Assembly (NCBI GenBank): GCA_023678885.1
Contig: CM042994.1
Span: forward strand, 18,881,073-18,945,072
Direction: 5' to 3'
Source of the DNA: Pogostemon cablin
Lineage: Eukaryota > Streptophyta > Magnoliopsida > Lamiales > Lamiaceae
Length of the DNA: 64,000 nt
Position numbers and translations under genes: made by a program. The notes beneath the pieces were generated by a model that was not told the origin of the DNA, ran no database searches, and was given only the letters and a program-made list of their open reading frames with translations. Below are positions 1 to 10,296 of the stretch, in pieces (the first letter of the stretch is position 1; every line of letters starts with the position of its first letter).

Positions 1-914
1 ATTTATAATGATATCTTATTTTCTAATTTGAAAAAAGTAATAATTATAATTATTTAATTATTTTAATGGGTGGCTGAGATTTGTTTAAAAAATAGATGGT
101 TAGAATTTTGACTAAATTATTTCCTGATTTGAAAAAAAACATAATTATAATTATTTAATTATTTCAATGGGTGGATGAGATTTGATTGAAATTTTAGAAT
201 ACATTCAAATAATATATTTAATATTATTATAAATTTTAATAAATAATATCTTATTTTCTGATTTGAAAAAGTCATAACTATAATTATTTAATTATTTTAA
301 TGAGTGACAGAGATTTGTTTAAGAAATAGATGGTCAGAATTTTTTTTTCTAGAAACATTATGCCTTAAACTCTAAACCCTTTGAGGGTTACGATTGGATT
401 TATACTTAATATTATTAAATTTTTAATAAATAATATTTTATTTCTAATTTGAAATAGTCATAATTATAATTATTTAATTATTTTAATTTAATGGGTACTA
501 AATTATTTCCTGATTTGAAAAAATCATAAATACAATTATTTAATTATTTTAATGGGTGGCTGAGATTTGTTTTAGAAATATATGGTCAGGATTTAGCCCT
601 TTGGAAACATTATGCCATAAATCCTAAAACCCTAAACTCTAAACCCTAAAACCCTAAAACCTTAAATCCTAAAACCCTAAACCCCTAAATCTTAAACCCT
701 AAACCCTTTGATGGTTAAGATTTGATTTATATTTAATATTATTAATTTTTTAATTACTAATATTTTATTTCCTAATTTGAAAAATTATAATTTTAATTAT
801 TTAATTATTTTAATGGGTTACTAAAATTTGTTTAAAAAATAGATGGTCATAATTGAATTTATAATAATATCGTATTTTCTAATTTGAAAAAGTAATAATT
901 ATAAGACTAATTAT
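1..914. repeat. Degenerate AT-rich satellite array (~100-bp unit)
   Basis: Repeated blocks share the core TTTGAAAAAGTCATAATTAT, then a TTAATTATTTTAATGGGTGG segment and a GATTTGTTTAAAAAATAGATGG segment. Adjacent cores near 31 and 130 are about 99 bp apart, as are those near 1347 and 1446; other spacings are irregular. The array continues at 1257-1530 beyond an inserted MITE. No coding potential was seen. Together with the telomere-like words inside it, this resembles an old subtelomeric or pericentromeric satellite, which is an inference. Confidence 0.75.
622..710. repeat. Interstitial telomere-like tract
   Basis: About twelve degenerate copies of the plant telomere word CCCTAAA (with CCCTAAAA, CCTTAAA and TCCTAAA variants) lie within the satellite. 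A shorter trace (CCTTAAACTCTAAACCC) lies near 361-380. The copies are too diverged and too few for a functional telomere. An ancient interstitial telomeric repeat, or a satellite unit that incorporated telomeric sequence, fits best. Confidence 0.8.
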
Positions 915-1256
915 AGTGTGCAACCTGGTGCACCCTATCTTAGGGTGCACCCATATACAAATATAAACAAAAACATATACAATTATGAGCAAAAATACAT
1001 ACAATTTAATTGTTAGTTTTTTTAATGAAAAATTGAGTGTAAAAAAATATAAAATTATTAAAAAACATATATACACTATTGAATAAAAAGTTATACACAT
1101 ATGGATGTTAGTTTTTTAATGAAAAATTTAGTGTGAAAAAACTATACAATTATTACAAAATATGTATACAAAATAGAATAATATGTATACAAAGTAGAAT
1201 AAAAAGTCATACACATATGAGTGCATCCTTGCACCCGGGTGCACCCAATATACACT
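915..1256. mobile_element. MITE inserted in the satellite
   Basis: The ends form an imperfect inverted repeat: AGTGTGCAACCTGGTGCACC on the left and, reverse-complemented, AGTGTATATTGGGTGCACCC on the right. Both ends hold extra GGTGCACCC palindromes. CTAATTAT flanks the element directly on both sides (907-914 and 1257-1264), consistent with an 8-bp target duplication. An alternative 8-bp duplication (AATTATAA) a few bases outward also fits the satellite consensus. The interior is AT-rich and non-coding. The superfamily is hAT-like or Mutator-like and not resolved. Confidence 0.65.
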
Positions 1257-1879
1257 CTAATTATAATTATTTAATTATTTTAATAGGTGACTGAGATTTG
1301 TTTGAAAAATAGATGGTTAGAATTTTGACTAAATTATTTTCTAATTTGAAAATGTCATAATTATAATTATTTAATTATTTTAATGGGTGTCTGAGATTTT
1401 TTTAGAAATAAATGGTCAAAATTTTGACTAAATTATTTCCTAATTTGAAAATGTCATAATTATAATTATTTAATTATTTTAATAGGTGGCTGAGATTTAT
1501 TTTAGAAATAGATGACCAGGATTGTATTTATTCTACTTTTATATATATTAAGATTAATGAAATTTATTTGATATTAATTTATGTTCTACAAAGGAGTTTA
1601 TATTAGTAAAATTGAAAGGTGGATTTGGAGTGTAAAATCAAAATTTGAAGGGTGTGTATACAATAAAATTAAAATTTAAAAATTTAAAAGGAATGTGAAC
1701 TTAATAAAAGTGTTGTAATTAATAAAAAAAGGGTGTGCACATAACAACACTCTAATAAATATTATTCCCTAAAATATAACACATACCATAAATAAGCATC
1801 CTAAAAATAAAATAGACATAAACCAAATGCAAGGAATATTTGCTTTCTATATTTTTTTTGTAATATTAAATAGTTTGTC
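1257..1879. other. Satellite continuation, then AT-rich non-coding DNA
   Basis: Satellite units continue to about 1530. From 1531 to 1879 the sequence is AT-rich with no open reading frame, splice pattern or element ends that I can recognise. Confidence 0.5.
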
Positions 1880-2636
1880 ATCAATTTTAATTAAAGATAG
1901 GTAAGAAAGTAAAAATACAACTAAAAAGTATCTATCTATTATTATATATTAAAATACAAAATTCTTAATTTCCATTAATTAATAAAATTTTATTTATTCT
2001 TTTTTTAATTTTTACAGCTAAAATATTTTATTTTCTTTAAAATAAATAATAATAATAATAAAATTATATCATTGTATTATACTCTTCAGGTCCATAATTG
2101 TTTTCATATTTATATCTGGTCGTATGTTAAGAATGTTGTTACTTTAATTGCATTACAGTATTTTTTATAATAATAATAATAAATGATAAAATATGTGAAA
2201 TATTGTATGGATAATGTTTTTTGTTAATATAGTGTATGAGGAATGCTAATTATTACCATTAGAAATTTGAAACTTTTAGGAAACTAACAAAATTAAAAAG
2301 AGTGAGCCTCTTGTGCGCCCGGGCATACGGATTTAGATCCGTGCCCCTTTGCAATTTCTATGCTCTTTTATAATTTAAACCCCTAGCAATACATAAATTT
2401 AAATAGAATATAGAGGGGATGATTGTGCAATTTATATGCTCTTTTATAATTTAAACCTCTAGCAATACATAAATTTAAATAGAATATAGAGGGGATGATT
2501 GTGTTCACATGGGGACACGAAGTATCCCTCCTTGTCCCCAGGGGCACATGAGCTTTTGTCAATTAAAATTAAAAATATGAAAATATTTATGGAATAGAGG
2601 AGTATTAAAGATTAAAAACATTATACATATCAATTG
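1880..2636. repeat. Segmental tandem duplication, copy A (empty-site copy)
   Basis: This segment repeats immediately downstream. The part from about 1890 to 2257 matches 2637-2972. The part from 2259 on (TTAGAAATTTGAAAC, then the GGAATAGAGGAGTATTAAAG block at 2590-2610) matches 24062-24165. Copy A joins these two halves directly at 2258/2259, whereas copy B is interrupted there by the ~21-kb Helitron, so copy A shows the pre-insertion state. Copy A itself carries a MITE at 2300-2564 that copy B lacks. Confidence 0.85.
2300..2564. mobile_element. MITE inside duplication copy A
   Basis: The same host sequence without this insert is at 24085-24100, so the boundaries are read from an empty site. 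The 11-bp AAAATTAAAAA flanks both sides (2289-2299 and 2565-2575). One end starts GAGTGAGCCTCTTGTGCGCC and resembles the end of the element at 24299-24674 (GAGTGAGACTTACGTGCGCC on the reverse strand), so they are one family. A ~75-bp unit (GCAATTT..TATAGAGGGG) is tandemly repeated inside at about 2351-2495. The duplication length suggests a Mutator-like or hAT-like MITE. Confidence 0.75.
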
Positions 2637-2973
2637 TAAGAAAGTAAAAAATACAATTAAAAAGTATCTATCATATATTAAAATACAAAATTCTTAATTT
2701 TCATTAATTAATAAAATTTTATTTGTTCTTTTTTTTTAATTTTTACAGCTAAAATACTTTATTTTCTTTAAAATAAATAATAATAAAAATTATATCATTG
2801 TATTATACTCTTCAGCTCCATAATTGTTTTCAAATTTATTTCTGGTCGTATGTTAAGAATGTTGTTACTTTAATTGTATTACAATATTTTTTTATAATAA
2901 TAATAAATGATAAAATATGTGAAATGATAATATTTTTTGTTAATAAAGTGTATGAGGAAGTTAATTATTACCG
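2637..2973. repeat. Segmental duplication, copy B, left part
   Basis: This matches 1895-2258 closely, including TACAGCTAAAATA, the ATTATACTCTTCAG block and GTGTATGAGGA, with a few small indels. It stops at 2973, where the Helitron terminus begins, and resumes at 24062. Confidence 0.85.
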
Positions 2974-3006
2974 CTAGCGTTTTAACTCGTGTGATGTACG
3001 GGGAGA
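2974..3006 (-). other. Helitron 3' terminus: hairpin plus CTAG
   Basis: Read on the minus strand, a short imperfect hairpin (CCCGTACATCACACGAG, five paired positions with one mismatch) is followed after about ten bases by the terminal CTAG. This is the usual layout of Helitron 3' ends, where the hairpin acts as the replication terminator. The base after CTAG is C instead of the expected T; the empty-site paralog has the expected base, so this looks like a later point mutation. Confidence 0.75.
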
Positions 3007-3009
3007 CGT

Positions 3010-3733
3010 TATGACAAAAATAATGTATTTGTTTGTAATTTATAAAAAGTTTAAAAGAATAAGCCATAATTTATTTATTTATAATTTATAAAAAGTTTAA
3101 AAGAATGAGCTTTTCTTATTGGAAATTATACTAAAGTTATTTAATTGCATTTAAGGTAAGATATTGTAAGTGCAATCCAATACATTATTTTTGGTTAAAA
3201 TTTTAATATATTAAGACTAATATAATAAATCCCTTATTAATATAATATAATAGCATGTATATGAAAGATGTTTAGGTCTACAATAATAAAATTTGAAATT
3301 GAGATTTTGTTATATTATGAAAAATGAAAGCGAAGACTTTAAAAAATGATTGGTTAGTCAATTTAAAATCGAAGCTTTAATGTAACATTGACATAATTTT
3401 TATAAAAATTAATAGGCTAAATATAAATATTTACAAATAATATAATTAAATCAACATAATATATTTTTGTGCTTAACAAAGAAATTAAATCAACAAAGCT
3501 TTAAAAACTTAACTAATTAAACTTCTATAAAAATAAACAATAAAATTAAAAAAAAAATATAACAACTCCCATTTAAAGATATATATGAGTTGAGATATTT
3601 TTTATGCTTGTAATGCTATAAGGGCATCAACATTATTAAACACCTTAGTAATAAATTTAAAGCAATATTAAACATTATATAATTTCAGTACATAACTAAT
3701 TAAGAAAAATTCCGTATGTACTGCCAAATGAAG

Positions 3734-3824
<91 letters not shown>

Positions 3825-4090
3825 GTTGGAATATTTGAATCTAATCCTCACCTACTAACACTTCACAATTTATTATTCAATCACTTTGAAATGTATTATT
3901 TGTAAATTTATATATTCCTCAATAATACCTAATAATTATATAAAAAATCGGACTCAAAATCACCAATTTTAGCAAAACTCAATAGAAATAAAGAATGAAA
4001 TCCAAAATATTATTTATGCCTTAATTAAATAAAGAAACTTAATTCATTCTAATGTTTGAATCGAAGAATATGATGATGCCCAACTATAAA
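3010..4090. repeat. AT-rich Helitron tail with TA microsatellite
   Basis: There is no gene here. A pure (TA)n tract of about 87 bp occupies 3736-3822. The rest is AT-rich non-coding sequence between the helicase stop codon and the Helitron 3' end. Confidence 0.7.
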
Positions 4091-4098
4091 GATAATAA

Positions 4099-4550
4099 TC
4101 AAACATTTCTAAAAACTTCTCTAAAAACATAATTCTTGCAAATAACTGTTTCACCGCCGATGTCCTTGTCCAACAAAATCTTCAAACTTGCTTTCGTGGT
4201 TGATCTTGACACAGCAACGTACAGTTGGCCATGACTAAATAATGGTCTCCTCAAGTACAAACCAATATTTGAAAGCGATTGGCCTTGACTCTTGTTTATA
4301 GTCATTGCATGCGACACGATCACTGGAAACTGCCTTCTTTGGAACCTAAAAAGAATACTAATATCAGTAGGTGTTAATGTAAATCTTAGAATGAGCACTA
4401 CCTCTCCTGCATTAGTTCCAGTCAACAACAGTGCATGCAAAACGTGTTTCCCCAAATTGGTAACCAAGAGCCTAATTATGTTACACAAACCTCTTAACCC
4501 TTAATACAGACCATTACAGAATGGTAGGTTCTTCTATTATTCAACCACAA
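4099..4550 (-). pseudogene. PIF1-like helicase C-terminal fragment of the Helitron
   Basis: The open frame at 4099-4488 encodes the last ~130 residues of a Helitron RepHel-type PIF1 helicase. Visible landmarks are GLCNIIRLLV near the start, the RRQFPVIVSHAMTINKSQGQ block (helicase motif V region) around residues 50-70, LYVAVSRSTT (motif VI) around 87-97, and a KNYVFREVFRNV tail typical of plant Helitron helicases. Upstream, related sequence continues to about 4550 but contains a stop, and the Walker A and Rep domains are not visible. The stop codon lies about 1.1 kb from the Helitron 3' end and on the same strand, the expected position. It is a truncated remnant and probably inactive. A captured cellular PIF1 gene is much less likely given the context. 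Confidence 0.85.
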
Positions 4551-4559
4551 CTGAATTCA

Positions 4560-6390
4560 TATAACAATCAAGGCCTTAAATAGTTGAAGACTAAAACTTC
4601 AAAAATATATATTACCTGCAGAGTATAAATGAAATTATTAAACTGAAAAACTTGAAGGCAGGATATAATGCGTAAACATTTAGAAACAATATAATCAAAA
4701 CCAATCAGTGTTCCAACATGATTTAATAAAAAAAGCAGCTTCAATTCTTAAAAGGAAAAGGATTAGACAACTTCTGTATTTAGAAATACCCCCAAAATTA
4801 ATAAAATATTTCATGCAAGGTACATGAATGAAATATTTGATAAACAAAAAGTTAACTATAAAGAAATAATTAGAGGAAAGCTTTGATAAACAAACTACAA
4901 AGGATAGACTGATCACTTATGAATGTGAATTAATTGACTCATGCATTTATTAAATCAAGACTTTGGGTTACTATGTCAAACCAAGTGAACAATTACACTT
5001 TTTGCAGTCCCAACCCTAATTTTGTCCTAAAGACATTGTCACTGCTACATATCAAACTAAACTCTCATAATAAACACATTATCATACAAAAGAACAACTA
5101 ATTAAAAGAGTACATTCCTACAACTTTAAGCTTAATACAACATACGTAACATGTTTGAAAATATTTTCTGTAGTCACAACCCTAACCAAGATCTAACTAC
5201 AGTATTCTGATCATCACTAAATATCAAAATAAACTTGTAAAAGAAACATATCATCATTCAAAAGTATAGCTTATAGAATGAGCATATGTCTTAAACATTA
5301 AATGCAGTACACCATTCGCAAAAACAAACAAAGCTTAAAGAAAAGGAAGAGCTCTAAAGACATCATTCTGATCATCACTAAATATCAAAATAAACAAGTA
5401 AAACAACAAATTATCATAAAAAAGCATAACTTACAGAAAGAGCACATGCCTCAAACATTAAATCCATTACAACATTCGCACAAACACATATGTAAAACTA
5501 AAATTTAAATAGAGGACAATGAGATATAATATATACCAAGTTCTTCGCCTCGACAGAATGCTCTTCATCATACAACATTTTAGCCCATCCATGTAAAAAT
5601 ACTCAGTGCAAAATTGGCATAATTACTCAGTCTACTGCTCTTCTTTTTCTTCTTACTCTTCTCCTTTACAAACATATGCAATGCATCCCCATGTAATAAA
5701 ACAATTCATTCTTGCATTTTTTACAAATATTAGATAACCAAAGCAATCATACACTAATATCATATACAAAAAACCACAACTTTAGTCACCTCAATGAAAC
5801 TCTACAAAAAGAATTTCATTTTAAAACTAATGAACAAAATTTTCGCTATCAAAGAGATAATGTAGAAGAGGAAAAGACAAAAATGGATTTTTGTAAAGTA
5901 CAAAGATCAGCAGACATACTCTTATACAACTTATGAATGTGTCAGGACTACATCTATAGAATCAACGAATGAACAAACATAGACTCAGGATGCAGTTTGA
6001 TTAGAGGTGAACTTATAAAATATACAACAAACACAAAAAATCAGAAAGTGCAATCTGATTCATTCCATACCTCATAATGACTATATCTTCACTATAAAAT
6101 AATTTTCTTAAAATATGTTAGATACAAATTAAAATAGTTTTACAACTCTCTTTTAAAGCTCACATACAATTCAAATGTGAATTTGAAGCTGAACATCAGA
6201 TAGCTTTTATCATTGACCATAACAAATTATATTTGTACTTTATCATAATTTGACTCAAGCTTGATGAGTGGTGCAAAAACATTTTGATATTGCAGAAGAA
6301 ACAAATTAGCCATAAAATTAATTAGGACAACTGAATACCAATACTCTTGTAAAAAATTATATCAAAATTGACTTCAATCATCTAATTAAA
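4560..6390. other. Helitron interior, AT-rich, imperfect direct repeat
   Basis: No convincing gene was found. About 130 bp at 5200-5330 (TTCTGATCATCACTAAATAT.. to ..CATTCGC) recurs at 5362-5490 with roughly 20% difference, so this stretch grew by local duplication. On the minus strand a short open block near 5535-5590 ending at a GTATAT donor-like site could be an exon remnant, but I cannot identify it. Confidence 0.5.
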
Positions 6391-6397
6391 GAGAACC

Positions 6398-6571
6398 TAG
6401 TAAGCATCTTCATACTTAAAAAATACAGGTAAGGGCTCATCTTTCGCACCAGGTTTCTCAAGATCTTCCAGTGAAACATCTGGATTAGTCTTCCAGAGCT
6501 CTTCTATTTTATTTATCTATTTAGCACTAATTTGTCAAGCCCTCAACTGCTCTTGTTAAGATGGAATCTTA
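6398..6571 (-). pseudogene. UPF1 (regulator of nonsense transcripts 1) exon fragment
   Basis: The minus strand reads as one exon of UPF1, the RNA helicase of nonsense-mediated mRNA decay. It contains EQLRA, then QISA and INKIEELWKTNP, then SLEDLEKPG and KYEDAY, in the order and spacing of the UPF1 stretch that follows the Cys/His-rich domain. The frame is held for about 57 codons but four conserved codons are now stops: TAA for Glu after IPS, TGA for Arg in QLRARQ, TAG for the Gln/Asn before INK, and TAG at the final Gln before the donor. The borders fit an exon: TTGTTGCCAG at the acceptor and TAG|GTTCTC at the donor. All changes are single-base stops, so this is a decayed genomic (intron-bearing) capture, not a retrocopy. 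It lies inside the Helitron on the Helitron strand. Confidence 0.85.
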
Positions 6572-8459
6572 CTGGCAACAATTAAAAAAGTTAGTAGTGG
6601 GAGCATAAAGTTTATAGAAGAAAAACAAATGTAAGCACAAAAACCTTCAATAACCATTGCAAGAAATATCTATCATCAATAAGTGGATATCATTGACTCA
6701 GGTCCCAATTTATGTCTTTTAAAGGATTGAAATTGAGGCAGAGTTCCCTACATAATCGAACAATGACTCTTTTATTTTTACAAATACGAATCCAAGGAGA
6801 AAACATTTCGACAACAAAAATTATAGGACTCAAGAATAGTTAAAGTAAAAATTCCTTAAAAGCATAAATTTTAAGGAAGCCTACATGATCACATATTCAA
6901 GAATACCGACTGACTCTTCTTTTTCCCAGAAAACACAAGTATCTAGTAAGGTGACACGAAATGAAGTACAAATAGGTCGACATTATACCTTAAATTAAGA
7001 CAGAAAAACCTACAATTTTTGCACACTATGTTTTGGAATCCTAGCTATAATTGAACATATAAAGAAAGTCAACTGCATTTTCAAGAAAAGGATAGAACCG
7101 TTCTTATCAACAAATAACCCAACTATAAATATTCTCTTTGTCAAAACACAGCAACAATTTTCATGTCTTAGTGTTTTCATCAGACATAATTTTCTACTCC
7201 AAAACCTTAAATTAAGTTGTTATGAAGAAGTACAAATTATTGTTCATCATTGTGCTCATACTGGAATTTCAAACTCTTCCTCAGATAATACAAAAAAAGA
7301 AAGAGTCCCCAATTCAGATATTCGACTCTGCCTTTAAGAAACATCGAAACAATCATAAAAATTAATAACTAAATCAAATATTTTTTCTCAATATAATATA
7401 ATAACTCAATAAATTTTTAAAATTTGAGACACTAATAAATAGTATTGAGTTAATAGCAAACCTGATAGATTTAGTATTAGGCATAAGAGGAATTTGCCAA
7501 GACTGGACTCAATATTCCCCTTTACTTCTGTTTGAATAAGTGTAACCATAGTACTCAGTATGGATAAAGAAAACTAAAATATGTAATAATATAATAAATC
7601 TGCTTAGGTCTTTTCATGTTAACCTGGATCAGTTCATCTTATACGTATATGTATCTCTATGTTGTGGTGAATCAAATATGTGCAGGAGCTGTCCTGTCTA
7701 AATCAAGATGCATCTTTATATCTGGTAAAGTTATTTCTTCAATTCTTTAACACTCAAACCCTATAAATAAAAGACACCCTTAATCAAACATCAAGAAACA
7801 ATACAAAGAAATCCAACATAAACTCATCTATTCTCCAAAAGTAAATGTAACTAAGAATTCTGCAAACTTTTTCAAATATTAGAAGGTTCAATGACATAAC
7901 AAAATACTCAAGAAATATACAAATCTTACAGTTAAGATCATGGATGGTTCAATTACTCTTAAATTTCGGCTAAGAATTTCTCTGTTAATATAATTGACAA
8001 CTTAAATACCAACTATCAACAAAGTACTCTCACAGACTGTACACTAAATATTTTAAGATCTGCAGAGGGCAACCCACATGTTGTTTAGTTTTGTTTGACC
8101 ATTGTTTGTAAATGAAATTTTCTTTATTAATCTATAAGTATGTAGTCAATTAGAATTTGGCTGCTAAGCTATTTTTTTATTAATCTATAAGCATGTAATC
8201 GATTTTCAAGTAAAATTACATATTAGGTGTAATAGTAAAATTAAAGAGACATTATATATTCCTTAATACATTGCTCTATCTCCAACCAAATTAAATAAAT
8301 TTAGTTTCGATGGATGTATAGTGTCTCAAAATTTGTTTCATTATACGACACTCTACTTCGTAATACTATACTACAACTATACCAGTTAGGCATAATTCCT
8401 CAAAGGAGCAATAAGTATGTACACATTTATGTCAGTGCAGATTCCATAACTGTAGCTAC
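6572..8459. other. Helitron interior, no assignable gene
   Basis: AT-rich sequence with scattered splice-like sites. One plus-strand block at 7686-7724 (between TGTGCAG and GTAAAG) is exon-like but too short to name. Nothing else is supported. Confidence 0.4.
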
Positions 8460-8605
8460 ATTATCGGTCACCAACAAAAATCAACTGACTAATCTGTTCT
8501 TGATTGCAAACCTCCACAGTTCTCAATAATTCCCAAACTGATGAACCATCAACTCCCAAACATAATCCATAACCTCAACGAATATCCTCTGGATATCTTC
8601 TGAAT
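8460..8605 (-). pseudogene. Pumilio-family (PUF repeat) fragment
   Basis: The minus strand encodes EDIQRIFVEVMDYVWELMVH followed by QFGNY, which matches the start of PUF repeats in plant Pumilio proteins (EDI..IF.EV.DYV.ELM...FGNY). After a stop (TGA) and a frame change the match resumes with VEVCNQEQISQLIF, the next helix of the same repeat. PUF proteins bind 3' UTRs of mRNAs. Only about one repeat survives, with at least one stop and one indel, so it is a non-functional capture. It lies in the Helitron, on the Helitron strand, about 1.9 kb from the UPF1 fragment. Confidence 0.75.
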
Positions 8606-8747
8606 ATTGTAAGAGACAAAAATATTAATGTTTTATCATACAAAAAAAAGAATCACTCTTCTCCAGCTGAAAAGGCAAGATTAATACAAAATCCAACTTT
8701 TCAAATAAAGAAGATGAAAAGTATACACATGCAGGATTGTGTCATAC

Positions 8748-8837
8748 CAAATTTATGGAATGGTTGGCCACGGGCATAAAGAAACCCATCTTCCTTGATT
8801 TTGAATCTCATGCTCCAATCATTTATCTTGTCACATT
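8748..8837 (-). pseudogene. Unidentified exon-like fragment
   Basis: The minus strand has an uninterrupted 90-bp block between an AG at 8838-8839 and a GTATGA donor, reading CDKINDWSMRFKIKEDG then FLYARGQPFHKF. Residue use looks like real protein, and the block is less AT-rich than its surroundings. I do not recognise the family. It sits upstream, in minus-strand order, of the Pumilio fragment and could belong to the same or another captured gene. Confidence 0.45.
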
Positions 8838-9043
8838 CTCATTTTAGAGCATAATATATATAAAATAATAAATGGGCAATCTATTGAGAAGGAAGAATGA
8901 TTATTAAATTAAAAAATATGAACAAATCTTGCATTTAAATATCTCTCTTATCCATGGATAATCATATCTCATATATTATCTGTGACTGATCAACAACCTC
9001 TCAGTTATGATTGTTTGTTTAAATTCTGCAAGATACCTATTAT

Positions 9044-9654
9044 CAGTGTTTTCATAACCGGATTGGAGGCTAAATCGGTAGATACAACGGTTCGAGGTTC
9101 AACCGGTCGGACCAGTTCGACCGGCGGTTCAACCAAAAAATTAAATTTTACATATTTTCAATTATTTTTTATAATATTTACAATTCATAAAAAAATTTAT
9201 ACTAACCAAAATTATTTTATAAATAGAAAATTCAATTTACATAAAAATATGATTAGATAAAATATTTATAGTTTATAATTCATATTTTATACAAATTTTT
9301 ATATATTTTCTCAATAGGATATTACATAATTTATACTCAAATTATTATACATTTGGTGCACCACTCCAAAAAAATTACATAATTTAATTCAAAATTTAAA
9401 TATTATATTTTAAAATAAATAAAAATAAAAGTTAAAAAATATAAAAATAAAATATAAAAAGAAAAATTAAAAAAATCAAAAAAATCAAAAAACCTATTGG
9501 ACCGGTTCAACCGATTTTTCCGATTTTCCCAGTTTTGGCCGATTTTGACCGGTTCTGACCTATTCAATTCAAAAAATGGTTTTATAGGGGTTTTGGACCG
9601 GTTCCCGATTGAACCGGTTCAACCGGCCGGTCCAACCAGTTCTTGAAATCACTG
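9044..9654. mobile_element. Non-autonomous hAT-type element (611 bp)
   Basis: An exact 8-bp duplication, CCTATTAT, flanks it (9036-9043 and 9655-9662). The termini are CAGTGTTTTCA and, inverted, CAGTGATTTCAA. Both subterminal regions are dense in ACCGGTTCAACCGG-type words (9057-9130 and 9495-9640), while the middle is AT-rich and non-coding. The 8-bp duplication and CAGTG-like ends point to hAT. The open frame over the left half has no transposase features. Confidence 0.85.
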
Positions 9655-9817
9655 CCTATTATAATTATCAATCCTGAGATATCTATACATTTCTCTACAC
9701 CTAAATTACAAAGAAGATCTTAAATTTTATTTAAATCACCTGGATGGTTAATCACACAACATATATTATCTCTGACTACGTGTATATTATCTGTGACTAA
9801 TCAAAAGCATCTCTTAC

Positions 9818-10222
9818 GAGATAAAAAATTTTTTTGCCCCGTAAGTTTGGTCATGTACAATTTTTGCCCCAAAAAAGATAACATTTGGGGATTTGTCCCA
9901 CTATCTTTATAATTGCGCTAATGTTGCCCTATTTTCGCCGGAATTTGACATTGTCGCCGGAATCTATCACGTGCTTGTCACGTGATCATCAGACGTGGTA
10001 TTTTTCAGCAACTTCACTGACGTGGCGCACATTTGGCATCCTTGTCAACATTAATAATAATATATTAATTGTAATTTAATAAAAAATAACTAAATAAAGA
10101 AAAAACAAAAAAAAATCTGAAAACAAATATATAAATCAAATAAAAAAAACAAAAACGTCAAAACTAAAAACTAAAGATTAAAAACTGAAAGATAAAAATC
10201 ATGATTTCTCAAAACCTAAAAA
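9818..10222 (+). repeat. MULE left terminal inverted repeat (~405 bp)
   Basis: This matches the inverse of 15506-15879 nearly base for base up to GATTTCTCAAAACCTAAAAA, with small indels in the A-rich inner part. Two CACGTG palindromes at 9968-9973 and 9979-9984 lie 11 bp apart, with ATGATC-type and ACGTGG words beside them. The promoter of the GRF gene probably lies within this repeat. Confidence 0.92.
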
Positions 10223-10296
10223 ATCCTCAAATTGATCAGAACTTTCTCAAATCTGCTACGCGATTGTGAAAAGAACCCTAATTGATATTGGGAGAA

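Noticed and set aside
879..1100. Hydrophobic 73-codon minus-strand frame
   Set aside because: Lies across a MITE end in AT-rich DNA; hydrophobic residues come from T-rich codons.
3736..3822. CRISPR-like or other ordered array
   Set aside because: It is a simple (TA)n microsatellite; no spaced repeats of CRISPR type exist in the window.
7686..7724. Plus-strand exon-like block (ELSCLNQDASLYL) resembling prefoldin subunit 6
   Set aside because: Only 13 codons, opposite strand to all other cargo, and the match is weak.
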